A DNA stretch of 64,000 nt from Streptomyces hyaluromycini (GTDB taxonomy: Bacteria > Actinomycetota > Actinomycetes > Streptomycetales > Streptomycetaceae): NCBI RefSeq assembly GCF_002217755.1, contig NZ_BCFL01000021.1:248001-312000 (forward strand), in the 5' to 3' direction. The translations under genes and the position numbers were made by a program. Positions 1-8,283 of the stretch are shown piece by piece. The notes beneath the pieces were generated by a model. It saw only the letters and a program-made list of their open reading frames with translations, did no database searches and was not told where the DNA came from. Each line of letters starts with the position of its first letter. Within the stretch, counting starts at the first letter, position 1.

Positions 1-142
1 TCTCGGCTTTGCTGCTAGCCTTGTGTGACGACCGGCCGGACAGATATGCCTCACGGCTAGCTGAACCGGCCCACAAGTGGAGGCTTCGAACTCCCACCTG
101 GCCACCCTCTCGGGCGGCAGGTCACCGGTCAGACGGTCGCTT

Positions 143-250
143 CGCCGTTTACGGCGACGGCGTTCCGTCCGATTCTGCGCCCCGCGATCCTCGCGGCGGT
201 GTTCCGGTAGTTCGAGGAGCCCCGCCTGTGATCGTCCGGGGCATTTTTTC
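143..250 (+). promoter_or_regulatory. infC leader with intrinsic terminator (putative attenuator)
   Basis: A GC hairpin with arms GCCCCG (219-224) and CGGGGC (237-242) is followed by a run of six T (244-249), a textbook intrinsic terminator lying 85 bases before infC. Upstream is a second tight hairpin (CGCCGT 143-148 with ACGGCG 151-156). GGCGG at 195-199 can pair with CCGCC at 222-226, inside the terminator's 5' arm, so a competing antiterminator is possible. Attenuation in the leader of infC-rpmI-rplT by ribosomal protein L20 is established in Bacillus; that it happens here is inference. Bases 1-142 show no gene I can support. Confidence 0.6.
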
Positions 251-334
251 TGCTTCGGTGCGGTTAGGTCTTACGAAAACAGACGTTACGCGGCTGTCCG
301 CCAGACCGCCGCGTGGTGCTACCGAGGAGGATCC

Positions 335-1009
335 ATCAGCACCGAGCCCCGCATCAACGACCGGATTCGCGTTCCCGAGGTGCGACTTGTCGGTCCCAGC
401 GGCGAGCAGGTCGGGATTGTTCCGCTTGCCAAGGCGCTGGAGCTTGCCCAGGAGTACGACCTCGACCTGGTCGAGGTGGCGGCGAGCGCACGTCCGCCGG
501 TCTGCAAGCTCATGGACTACGGCAAGTTCAAGTACGAGTCGGCCATGAAGGCCCGTGAGGCGCGCAAGAACCAGGCGCACACGGTCATCAAGGAAATGAA
601 GCTCCGGCCGAAGATCGACCCGCACGACTATGACACCAAGAAGGGTCACGTCGTCCGGTTCCTCAAGCAGGGCGACAAGGTCAAGATCACGATCATGTTC
701 CGTGGTCGCGAGCAGTCCCGGCCCGAACTGGGCTACCGACTGCTGCAGCGTCTCGCGGAGGACGTCCAGGACCTCGGTTTCGTGGAATCGAACCCGAAGC
801 AGGACGGCCGAAACATGATCATGGTTCTCGGTCCGCACAAGAAGAAGACCGAGGCGATGGCCGAGGCCCGGCAGGCGCAGGAGGCCCGCAAGGCGGAAGC
901 GAAGGCCAACCCCGGTCGCTCGCAGAACGCCGCGGAATTCGACGACGCCGAGGACGAAGCCGCCGAGGTCGAGGCCGAGGCGCCCGCCGAGGAGCATGTC
1001 GAGGCGTGA
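335..1009 (+). CDS. infC: Translation initiation factor IF-3, apparent ATC start
   Basis: IF-3 binds the 30S subunit, prevents premature 50S joining and proofreads start-codon selection. The N-domain opens with the family motif EPRINDRIRVPEVRLVG, then the lysine-rich linker (KFKYESAMKAREARKNQ) and the C-domain (RGREQSRPELGYRLLQRL...GRNMIMVLGP). An acidic tail of about 50 residues rich in Ala and Glu follows, typical of Streptomyces. The first conserved residues follow AGGAGG (325-330) and an ATC codon at 335, with no ATG, GTG or TTG in frame between the ribosome site and the domain. I therefore place the start at ATC, giving 224 residues. E. coli infC uses the rare AUU for autoregulation. An upstream in-frame start would put the leader hairpins inside the protein, which is unlikely. 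It is the first gene of the infC-rpmI-rplT cluster. Confidence 0.93.
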   Translation: MSTEPRINDRIRVPEVRLVGPSGEQVGIVPLAKALELAQEYDLDLVEVAASARPPVCKLMDYGKFKYESAMKAREARKNQAHTVIKEMKLRPKIDPHDYDTKKGHVVRFLKQGDKVKITIMFRGREQSRPELGYRLLQRLAEDVQDLGFVESNPKQDGRNMIMVLGPHKKKTEAMAEARQAQEARKAEAKANPGRSQNAAEFDDAEDEAAEVEAEAPAEEHVEA

Positions 1010-1088
1010 CCCCGGGGTAACCCGCCCCAGGTCAGCACCCAGGGGCGAGAGTCCCAGGATGTAACCGATACAAGAGCGACGTTCCGCC

Positions 1089-1112
1089 GTGCCCGGTTTA
1101 GCGACCGGGCAC
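1089..1112 (+). promoter_or_regulatory. Hairpin in the rpmI leader
   Basis: Perfect nine-base arms GTGCCCGGT (1089-1097) and ACCGGGCAC (1104-1112) enclose a six-base loop, 32 bases before rpmI. There is no T-run, so it is not an obvious terminator. Because L20 or L35 operons are commonly autoregulated by leader RNA, this could be a ribosomal-protein or processing site; that role is inference. Confidence 0.4.
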
Positions 1113-1144
1113 CGGAGCGCCACCGACGAGGAGATAACGGCGCT

Positions 1145-1339
1145 ATGCCGAAGAACAAGACGCACAGCGGTGCCAGCAAGCGCTTCAAGGTCACCGGCTC
1201 CGGCAAGGTCCTGCGTGAGCGCGCCGGCAAGCGCCACCTGCTCGAGCACAAGTCGTCCCGTGTGACGCGTCGCCTCACCGGCAACGCCGAGATGGCCCCG
1301 GGTGACACCGCGAAGATCAAGAAGCTTCTCGGCAAGTGA
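1145..1339 (+). CDS. rpmI: 50S ribosomal protein L35
   Basis: A 64-residue basic protein with the L35 signature MPKNKTHSGASKRFKVTGSGK at its start and HLLEHKSSRVTRRL in the middle. It is a structural protein of the large ribosomal subunit. Length is normal for the family. An AGGAG-type site (gaggagataacggcgct) precedes the ATG. It sits 135 bases after infC and 99 bases before rplT, in the conserved infC-rpmI-rplT order, and is probably cotranscribed with both. Confidence 0.97.
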   Translation: MPKNKTHSGASKRFKVTGSGKVLRERAGKRHLLEHKSSRVTRRLTGNAEMAPGDTAKIKKLLGK

Positions 1340-1438
1340 CACGCGGGCGCCCGCAGCGCCCTGAGTCAGCCCAACCGGGACCCAGTCGTTTCCGGGCCGC
1401 GTGAGTCCAACCGCGGCCCCGCTACAAGGAGTTAACAA

Positions 1439-1822
1439 GTGGCACGCGTCAAGCGGGCAGTCAACGCCCACAAGAAGCGCCGGGCGATCCTCGAGGCGGC
1501 CTCCGGCTACCGCGGTCAGCGTTCGCGCCTGTACCGCAAGGCCAAGGAGCAGGTCACCCACTCGCTGGTCTACAACTACAACGACCGCAAGAAGCGCAAG
1601 GGCGACTTCCGTCAGCTGTGGATCCAGCGCATCAACGCCGCTGCCCGCGCCAACGGCATCACCTACAACCGCTTCATCCAGGGTCTGAAGGCCGCGAACG
1701 TCGAGGTCGACCGCAAGATCCTGGCGGAGTTGGCCGTCAACGACGCCAACGCTTTCGCCGCGCTCGTCGAGGTGGCCCAGAAGGCGCTGCCGTCGGATGT
1801 CAACGCCCCCAAGGCGGCGTGA
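1439..1822 (+). CDS. rplT: 50S ribosomal protein L20
   Basis: A 127-residue basic protein beginning with GTG, matching L20 throughout (ARVKRAVNAHKKRRAILEAASGYRGQRSRLY near the start, DFRQLWIQRINAAARANG in the centre). L20 is needed for early assembly of the 50S subunit and in several bacteria represses its own operon through the infC leader. AAGGAG lies just upstream of the start. It is the last gene of the cluster; a strong hairpin follows the stop codon. Confidence 0.97.
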   Translation: MARVKRAVNAHKKRRAILEAASGYRGQRSRLYRKAKEQVTHSLVYNYNDRKKRKGDFRQLWIQRINAAARANGITYNRFIQGLKAANVEVDRKILAELAVNDANAFAALVEVAQKALPSDVNAPKAA

Positions 1823-1853
1823 CGCTGCGCTGGCTTTGAGCCGACGTGACTGA

Positions 1854-1920
1854 AGGACCCGCAGGCTGAATGGCTTGCGGGTCCTGCTGTTGCTGCCGCG
1901 GCCTTGTCCTTCGGCCGCGG
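1854..1920 (+). terminator. Tandem hairpins after rplT
   Basis: Arms AGGACCCGCA (1854-1863) and TGCGGGTCCT (1876-1885) form a perfect ten-base stem 31 bases after the rplT stop. A second stem, CCGCGGCC (1896-1903) with GGCCGCGG (1913-1920), follows. There is no long T-run, as is common for Streptomyces terminators. Confidence 0.65.
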
Positions 1921-2072
1921 GCCGGTGGGGGCTGGTCGCGCCCACGCGGCGGAGCCGCATATTGACTGGGGCCCCGCGCCCCTTACGGGGCACGTCTTAG
2001 CTGCGGGCAGTCGTGCCCCCAGGGCGGCACGGGTGGGCGCAGCGGCACCCGGCCGGCGCCGGTGAGTGAAAC
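1917..2072. repeat. Dispersed GC hairpin repeat, copy A
   Basis: Long form of a repeat found five times in this window. It starts gcgggccggtgggggctgg, continues through cgcggcggagccgca, and has the hairpin core GCGCCCCTTACGGGGC (1976-1991). Its first 45 or so bases are identical to copy D at 44023. It fills the gap between rplT and the rRNA methyltransferase. Confidence 0.75.
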
Positions 2073-2168
2073 TGTTGGCCCAGCCCAGGGCTCGGCACCG
2101 CCGAAAACGTACGTCGTGGTCGCTCGCCGTTGCGGCGGGAAATCTTTTGCTGAAGGTGAAGAACGAAG

Positions 2169-3023
<855 letters not shown>

Positions 3024-3076
3024 TAGGGTGACCAGCTCGGGGGCCTGCTGCGCCGTCTGAGAGGTGGAGTACGGGG

Positions 3077-4222
3077 ATGAGTGTCGGCACCAGCAACGCG
3101 CCGGGGGGCCGCGGCACCGGACGGGTACCCGCACCCCGGCACGGCGACCTCACCGGGCTGGGCATCGACCCCGACGAACTGCCCGACGGCCTGGTGATCG
3201 CCGACGAGCAGGGTCTCGTCGTCTGCTTCAACGCGGCCGCCGCCCGCATCACCGCCACCGCCCCCGCCGACGCCCTCGGCCGGCGCCTGGAGAAGGCCCT
3301 CCCTTTAGAGGATCTGGAGGGGCGGCGCTGGTGGCAGCTCACCGACCCCTACGGCGGCCTCGCCATCCGGGTCGGCCAGCCGGAGCGCAACCTCCTGCTG
3401 CCCGGCGGCCGGGAAGTGCTGGTGTCCGCGAAGTACGTGCGGACCGAGCCGACCGGGCCCGTGCGCCGAGTCGTCGTATCGCTGCGGGACACCGAAGCCC
3501 GGCGCCGTACCGAACGCAGCCACGCCGAGCTGATCGCCACCGTCGCGCACGAGCTGCGCTCGCCGCTGACCTCCGTCAAGGGGTTCACCGCCACCCTGCT
3601 CGCCAAGTGGGAACGGTTCACCGACGACCAGAAGCGGCTGATGCTGGAGACGGTCGACGCGGACGCCGACCGGGTCACCCGGCTCATCGCCGAGCTGCTG
3701 GACATCTCCAGGATCGACAGCGGGCGGCTTGAGGTGCGCCGGCAGCCGGTGGACATAGGCGCGGCCGTCGGACGGCACATCCAGGCGTACGTCGCCGCCG
3801 GGCAGCCCGCCGACCGTTTCCTGCTCCGCGTCGAGCAGCCGCTGCCCGCGCTCTGGGCCGACCCCGACAAGGTCGACCAGGTCCTCAGCAACCTCATCGA
3901 AAATGCCGTGCGGCACGGCGAGGGAACCGTCACCATTGACATCACGGCCACGGCGTCCCCGCGCGAAGGGGACGGCCATGAGAACGCAGCCACGTCGGTC
4001 ACGGTGAGCGACGAAGGGCCCGGCATCCCGGAGGAATCCATGAACCGCGTCTTCACCCGCTTCTGGCGGGGCAGCAAGCGCGGTGGCACCGGTCTCGGGC
4101 TGTACATCGTCAAGGGCATCGTCGAGGCCCACGGCGGCACCATCACCGTCGGACGCGCCCCCAGCGGCGGCGCCGAGTTCCGATTTACGTTGCCCGTGAG
4201 CGCGCCGGCGTATCTCGCCTGA
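3077..4222 (+). CDS. Cytoplasmic PAS-type sensor histidine kinase with a TTA codon
   Basis: A 381-residue soluble histidine kinase without transmembrane segments. A PAS-like domain (about residues 30-130, DGLVIADEQGLVVCFNAAA) precedes the H-box IATVAHELRSPLTSVKGF with the phosphoacceptor His at 158. The ATPase domain has the N-box (NLIENAVRHG), G1 (DEGPGIP), F-box (FTRFWRG) and G2 (GGTGLGLYIV). No response regulator is adjacent, so it is an orphan kinase. Codon 77 (bases 3305-3307) is TTA, the rare leucine codon read by the bldA tRNA in Streptomyces, which suggests that translation is favoured late in growth or during development. It sits between the rRNA methyltransferase and pheS. The signal it senses is unknown. 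Confidence 0.9.
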   Translation: MSVGTSNAPGGRGTGRVPAPRHGDLTGLGIDPDELPDGLVIADEQGLVVCFNAAAARITATAPADALGRRLEKALPLEDLEGRRWWQLTDPYGGLAIRVGQPERNLLLPGGREVLVSAKYVRTEPTGPVRRVVVSLRDTEARRRTERSHAELIATVAHELRSPLTSVKGFTATLLAKWERFTDDQKRLMLETVDADADRVTRLIAELLDISRIDSGRLEVRRQPVDIGAAVGRHIQAYVAAGQPADRFLLRVEQPLPALWADPDKVDQVLSNLIENAVRHGEGTVTIDITATASPREGDGHENAATSVTVSDEGPGIPEESMNRVFTRFWRGSKRGGTGLGLYIVKGIVEAHGGTITVGRAPSGGAEFRFTLPVSAPAYLA

Positions 4223-4321
4223 CGGCCCACGGGCTCTTCGTACACCTCCACCCCGTTAGACTCGGCCTTTGGCACCTTTGTGTCCTTCACATGGCCGATC
4301 AACGGTCTTGGGGACCATCCG

Positions 4322-4354
4322 CCTGGGGGCACCTCCCAGCGTTAGCTGGGGGAC
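4322..4354. repeat. G-run hairpin element upstream of pheS
   Basis: The motif CTGGGGGCACCTCCCAG, then a short gap, then CTGGGGGA. The CTGGGG and CCCAG parts pair. The same motif with the same second half occurs inside the MocR gene at 16824-16861. It lies 20-50 bases before the pheS start and may fold in its leader. Confidence 0.55.
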
Positions 4355-4374
4355 AATCGGAAGCACGGGAAGAG

Positions 4375-5496
4375 ATGTCGGCACCGAATAAGTCGTACGA
4401 CCCTGTCGAGGTCGAGGCGTTGAAACCGGAAGAGATCGAGCGCATGCGGGACGAGGCGCTCGCCGCCTTCGCCGCCGCGGACTCCCTCGACGCGCTCCAG
4501 GAGGCCAAGGTCGCCCACACCGGCGGCGCCTCCCCGCTGGCCCTCGCCAACCGCGAGATCGGCGCGCTGCCCCCGCACGCCAAGGCCGCCGCCGGCAAGC
4601 TGGTCGGCCAGGCCCGCGGCGCGGTGAACAAGGCCCTCGCGGGCCGCCAGGAGGAGCTGGAGGCCGAGCGCGACGCCCGGGTGCTGGTCGAGGAGGCGGT
4701 GGACCTCACGCTGCCGTACGACCGCGTCCCGGCCGGCGCCCGCCACCCGCTGACCACCCTGTCCGACCGTATCGAGGACATCTTCGTGGCCATGGGCTAC
4801 GAGGTCGCCGAGGGTCCGCAGGTCGAGGCCGAGTGGTTCAACTTCGACGCCCTCAACATCGGCCCGGACCACCCGGCCCGAGGCGAGGCGGACACCTTCT
4901 TCGTACAGGGCCCCGAGGGCGGCACCGAGTCCGGTGTCGTGCTGCGCACCCACACCTCGCCGGTCCAGATCCGCTCGCTGCTCGACCGTGAGCTGCCGGT
5001 CTACGTGATCTGCCCGGGCCGCGTGTACCGCACCGACGAGCTGGACGCCACCCACACCCCGGTCTTCCACCAGGTCGAGCTGCTCGCCGTCGACGAGGGC
5101 CTGACCATGTCGGACCTGAAGGGCACCCTGGACCACATGGTCCAGTCGCTGTTCGGCGAGGGCATGAAGACCCGGCTGCGGCCGAACTTCTTCCCCTTCA
5201 CCGAGCCCAGCGCCGAGATGGACATGCTGTGCTACGTCTGCAAGGGCGAGTCCGTCGGCAACCCCGACCGCCCCTGCCGTACCTGCTCCTCCGAGGGCTG
5301 GATCGAGCTGGGCGGCTGCGGCATGGTCAACCCGCGGGTGCTCACCGCCTGCGGCGTCGACCCGGAGAAGTACAGCGGCTTCGCCTTCGGGTTCGGCATC
5401 GAGCGGATGCTGATGTTCCGCCACAACGTCGAGGACATGCGAGACATGGTCGAGGGTGACGTCCGGTTCACCCGGCCGTTCGGGATGGAGATCTGA
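4375..5496 (+). CDS. pheS: Phenylalanine-tRNA ligase alpha subunit
   Basis: Catalytic alpha subunit of the alpha2-beta2 class II enzyme that charges tRNA-Phe. The protein has an N-terminal coiled coil (about residues 1-90), motif 2 region VLRTHTSPVQIRSLL and YRTDELDATHTPVFHQVE, and the C-terminal GFGIERMLMFRHNVEDMRDM motif 3. I chose the ATG at 4375 because GGGAAGAG precedes it and the start MSAPNKSYDPVEVEALKPEEIERM aligns with the usual Streptomyces N-terminus; an upstream in-frame ATG at 4291 would translate the repeat element. Length is 373 residues, normal. Its TGA overlaps the ATG of pheT by one base, so the two subunits are translationally coupled. Confidence 0.97.
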   Translation: MSAPNKSYDPVEVEALKPEEIERMRDEALAAFAAADSLDALQEAKVAHTGGASPLALANREIGALPPHAKAAAGKLVGQARGAVNKALAGRQEELEAERDARVLVEEAVDLTLPYDRVPAGARHPLTTLSDRIEDIFVAMGYEVAEGPQVEAEWFNFDALNIGPDHPARGEADTFFVQGPEGGTESGVVLRTHTSPVQIRSLLDRELPVYVICPGRVYRTDELDATHTPVFHQVELLAVDEGLTMSDLKGTLDHMVQSLFGEGMKTRLRPNFFPFTEPSAEMDMLCYVCKGESVGNPDRPCRTCSSEGWIELGGCGMVNPRVLTACGVDPEKYSGFAFGFGIERMLMFRHNVEDMRDMVEGDVRFTRPFGMEI

Positions 5497-8018
5497 TGCG
5501 GGTCCCGCTTTCCTGGCTGCGGGAGTACGTCGACCTGCCGGCCACCGAGACCGGCCGCGATGTGCAGGCCAAGCTGATTTCGGCCGGTCTGGAGGTCGAG
5601 ACCGTCGAGCAGCTCGGCGACGGCCTCAAGGGCCCCCTGGTCGTCGGCCGGGTGCTGACCATCGAGGAGCTGGACGGCTTCAAGAAGCCGATCCGCTTCT
5701 GCACCGTCGACGTCGGCACCGCCAACGGCACCGGCGAGCCCCAGGAGATCGTCTGCGGCGCGCGCAACTTCGCCGTCGGCGACAAGGTCGTCGTCGTCCT
5801 GCCGGGGGCCGTGCTGCCCGGCGGCTTCGCCATCGCCGCGCGCCAGACGTACGGCAGGACCTCCCACGGCATGATCTGCTCCAGCGACGAGCTGGGCATG
5901 GGCGACGACGGCACCCACGGCATCATCGTGCTGCCGCCGGAGACCGAGGTCGGCAAGGACGCCATCGAGCTCCTGGAGCTGGTCGACGAGGTCCTGGACA
6001 TCGCCGTCACCGCCAACCGCGGCGACTGCCTGTCCATCCGCGGCGTGGCCCGCGAGACCGCCATCGCCTACGGCCTGCCGCTGCGCGACCCGGCCCTTCT
6101 CGACGTGCCGGGACCGAACGCCTTCGGCTACCCGGTCCAGGTCTCCGACCCGCTCGGCTGCGACCGCTTCACCGCGCGCACGGTCATCGGGCTGAGCCCC
6201 GAGGCCCGCTCCCCGATCTGGCTGCAGCGCCGCCTGCAGAAGGTCGGCATGCGCCCGATCTCGCTCGCCGTCGACGTCACCAACTACGTGATGATGGAGC
6301 TCGGCCAGCCCCTGCACGCCTACGACCGCAACCTGGTCCAGGGCACCATCGGCGTCCGCCGCGCGGCCGAGGGCGAGAAGATCGTCACCCTCGACGGCGC
6401 CGAGCGGAAGCTGCACGCCGAGGACCTGGTCATCACCGACGACCGCGGCCCGATCGGCCTCGCGGGCGTCATGGGCGGCGCCAACACGGAGATCGCCGAC
6501 CACGATGCCGCCGAGAACGGGGCGAACTCCACGACCGACGTGGTCATCGAGGCGGCCCACTTCGACGCCGTCGCCATCGCGCGCACCGCCCGCCGGCACA
6601 AGCTGTCCTCCGAGGCCTCCCGCCGCTTCGAGCGCGGGGTCGACCCGCAGGCCGCGGCCGCCGCCGCGCAGCGCACGGTCGACCTGCTGGTGCTGCTCGC
6701 CGGCGGCACCGCCGAGGCCGGTGTCACCGAGGTCATCGCGCCGTCCGCGCCGCACACCATCACCGTCGCGGCGAACCACCCCGACCGGGTCGCGGGTGTC
6801 GAGTACGGCCGGGAGACCGTCGTACGCCGCCTCCAGGAGGTCGGCTGCGACGTCTACGGGCAGGACGAGCTGCTCGTCACCGTGCCGTCCTGGCGGCCCG
6901 ACCTGCTCGAACAGAACGACCTGGCCGAAGAGGTCATCCGCCTGGAGGGCTACGAGAACCTGCCCTCCACGCTGCCCAAGCCGCCGGCCGGCCGTGGCCT
7001 CACCCACCGGCAGCGGCTGCACCGCCGGGTGGGCCGCGCGCTGGCCGGGGCCGGCTATGTCGAGGCGCCGAACTACCCGTTCGTCGGCGAGCAGGTCTTC
7101 GACCAGCTCGGTCTGGCCGCCGACGACCCGGCCCGCCGCGTCGTCAGGCTGACCAACCCGCTCAACGACGAGGAGCCCGCGCTCCGCACCTCGCTGCTGC
7201 CGGGCCTGCTCGGTGCGCTGCGCCGCAACGACGGGCGCGGTGCGCACGACCTGGCGCTGTTCGAGACCGGCCTGGTCTTCCTGCCGCGCGAGGAGCAGGG
7301 CATCGCCGGTCACCTGCCGGTCGACCGCCGTCCGACCGACGCGGAGCTCGCCGCGCTGAACGCCGTGCTGCCCGAGCAGCCGCGCCATGTCGCCGTCGTC
7401 CTCGCGGGCGCCCGCGAGCAGGCCGGCTGGTGGGGCAAGGGCCGTCCGGCCGACTGGGCCGACGCGGTCGAGGCGGGGCGCGCGGTGGCGCGTGAGGCCG
7501 GTGCCGAGCTGATCGTCCGGTCCGGTCAGTACGGGCCGTGGCACCCCGGCCGGTGTGCCGAGCTGGTGGTCGTCGCCGACGGCACCGAGCAGGTCGTGGG
7601 CCACGCCGGTGAGCTGCACCCGCGCGTGCTCAAGGCCCTGGGGCTGCCCGCGCGCACCTGCGCGATGGAGCTGGACCTGGACGCCCTGGAGCAGGTCGGC
7701 GACGGCACCCCGCAGGCGCCGGGCATCTCGACGTTCCCGGTGGCCACGCAGGATGTCGCCCTCGTGGTGGACAAGCCGGTGCCGGCGGCGGAGGTCGAGG
7801 CGGCGCTGCGCGAGGGGGCGGGTGAACTCCTTGAGGCCATCCGGCTGTTCGACGTCTACGAGAATGCTGCGCAGCTCGGCGAGGACAAGAAGTCGCTGGC
7901 GTACGCGTTGCGGTTCCGGGCGGGTGATCGGACGTTGACCGTCGAAGAGGCGTCGGCTGCTCGCGATGCGGCAGTTGCCCTTGCCGGGGAGCGTACGGGA
8001 GCGGTGCTTCGGGGCTAG
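5496..8018 (+). CDS. pheT: Phenylalanine-tRNA ligase beta subunit
   Basis: An 840-residue beta subunit that binds tRNA-Phe and edits mischarged tyrosine. Domains in order: an N-terminal region with the EMAP/OB-like tRNA-binding fold (about residues 40-150, CGARNFAVGDKVVVVLPGAVLPGG), the B3/B4 editing domain (about 210-390), B5 (about 410-490), the catalytic-like domain (about 500-720), and a C-terminal ferredoxin-fold anticodon-binding domain (FPVATQDVALVVDKPVPAAEVEAAL onward, about 745-838). Length is normal. It overlaps the pheS stop by one base and ends just before repeat copy B, which probably terminates the operon. Confidence 0.97.
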   Translation: MRVPLSWLREYVDLPATETGRDVQAKLISAGLEVETVEQLGDGLKGPLVVGRVLTIEELDGFKKPIRFCTVDVGTANGTGEPQEIVCGARNFAVGDKVVVVLPGAVLPGGFAIAARQTYGRTSHGMICSSDELGMGDDGTHGIIVLPPETEVGKDAIELLELVDEVLDIAVTANRGDCLSIRGVARETAIAYGLPLRDPALLDVPGPNAFGYPVQVSDPLGCDRFTARTVIGLSPEARSPIWLQRRLQKVGMRPISLAVDVTNYVMMELGQPLHAYDRNLVQGTIGVRRAAEGEKIVTLDGAERKLHAEDLVITDDRGPIGLAGVMGGANTEIADHDAAENGANSTTDVVIEAAHFDAVAIARTARRHKLSSEASRRFERGVDPQAAAAAAQRTVDLLVLLAGGTAEAGVTEVIAPSAPHTITVAANHPDRVAGVEYGRETVVRRLQEVGCDVYGQDELLVTVPSWRPDLLEQNDLAEEVIRLEGYENLPSTLPKPPAGRGLTHRQRLHRRVGRALAGAGYVEAPNYPFVGEQVFDQLGLAADDPARRVVRLTNPLNDEEPALRTSLLPGLLGALRRNDGRGAHDLALFETGLVFLPREEQGIAGHLPVDRRPTDAELAALNAVLPEQPRHVAVVLAGAREQAGWWGKGRPADWADAVEAGRAVAREAGAELIVRSGQYGPWHPGRCAELVVVADGTEQVVGHAGELHPRVLKALGLPARTCAMELDLDALEQVGDGTPQAPGISTFPVATQDVALVVDKPVPAAEVEAALREGAGELLEAIRLFDVYENAAQLGEDKKSLAYALRFRAGDRTLTVEEASAARDAAVALAGERTGAVLRG

Positions 8019-8037
8019 TCGCCCTAGGGGGAACTGC

Positions 8038-8102
8038 TGTCGGCCGGCTGCGGGTTCGTCGTGGCTGATCGCGCAGTTCCCCGCGCCCCTGAAGGGGCGC
8101 GT
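8038..8102. repeat. Dispersed GC hairpin repeat, copy B (likely pheST terminator)
   Basis: Short form of the repeat, with ggctgcgggttcgtcgtgg, tcgcgcagttccccg and the palindromic core GCGCCCCTGAAGGGGCGC (8083-8100). It begins about 20 bases after the pheT stop codon, consistent with transcription termination. It resembles copy E at 18282 closely. Confidence 0.7.
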
Positions 8103-8283
8103 CCGCGAGGGCGCTTACATGTACTGCTACCTGCATAAATGCGGGTGTCTCGTGGGTGGTCACTCATTTGGGTGAGATCCATCGGAGACATGGCCCTTTC
8201 GGGGCATGCCGTCGACAGAATCGGACCGGCCTTTCGGGGTCGGTCCGTCTGTTCTGTCAGGCGCCTACATGGGGGCCATTGGC

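Noticed and set aside
149..1993. Long minus-strand open frame across infC-rpmI-rplT
   Set aside because: It is antisense to three certain ribosomal genes, has no ribosome site and no recognisable domain; such frames arise from high third-position GC.
4256..4261. TAGACT as the pheS -10 promoter element
   Set aside because: The hexamer fits, but I see no acceptable -35 at the right distance, so I do not annotate it.
5232..7619. Minus-strand open frame of about 795 codons opposite pheT
   Set aside because: Composition is Gly/Asp/Val-rich low complexity as expected from antisense reading of GC-rich codons; pheT is certain.
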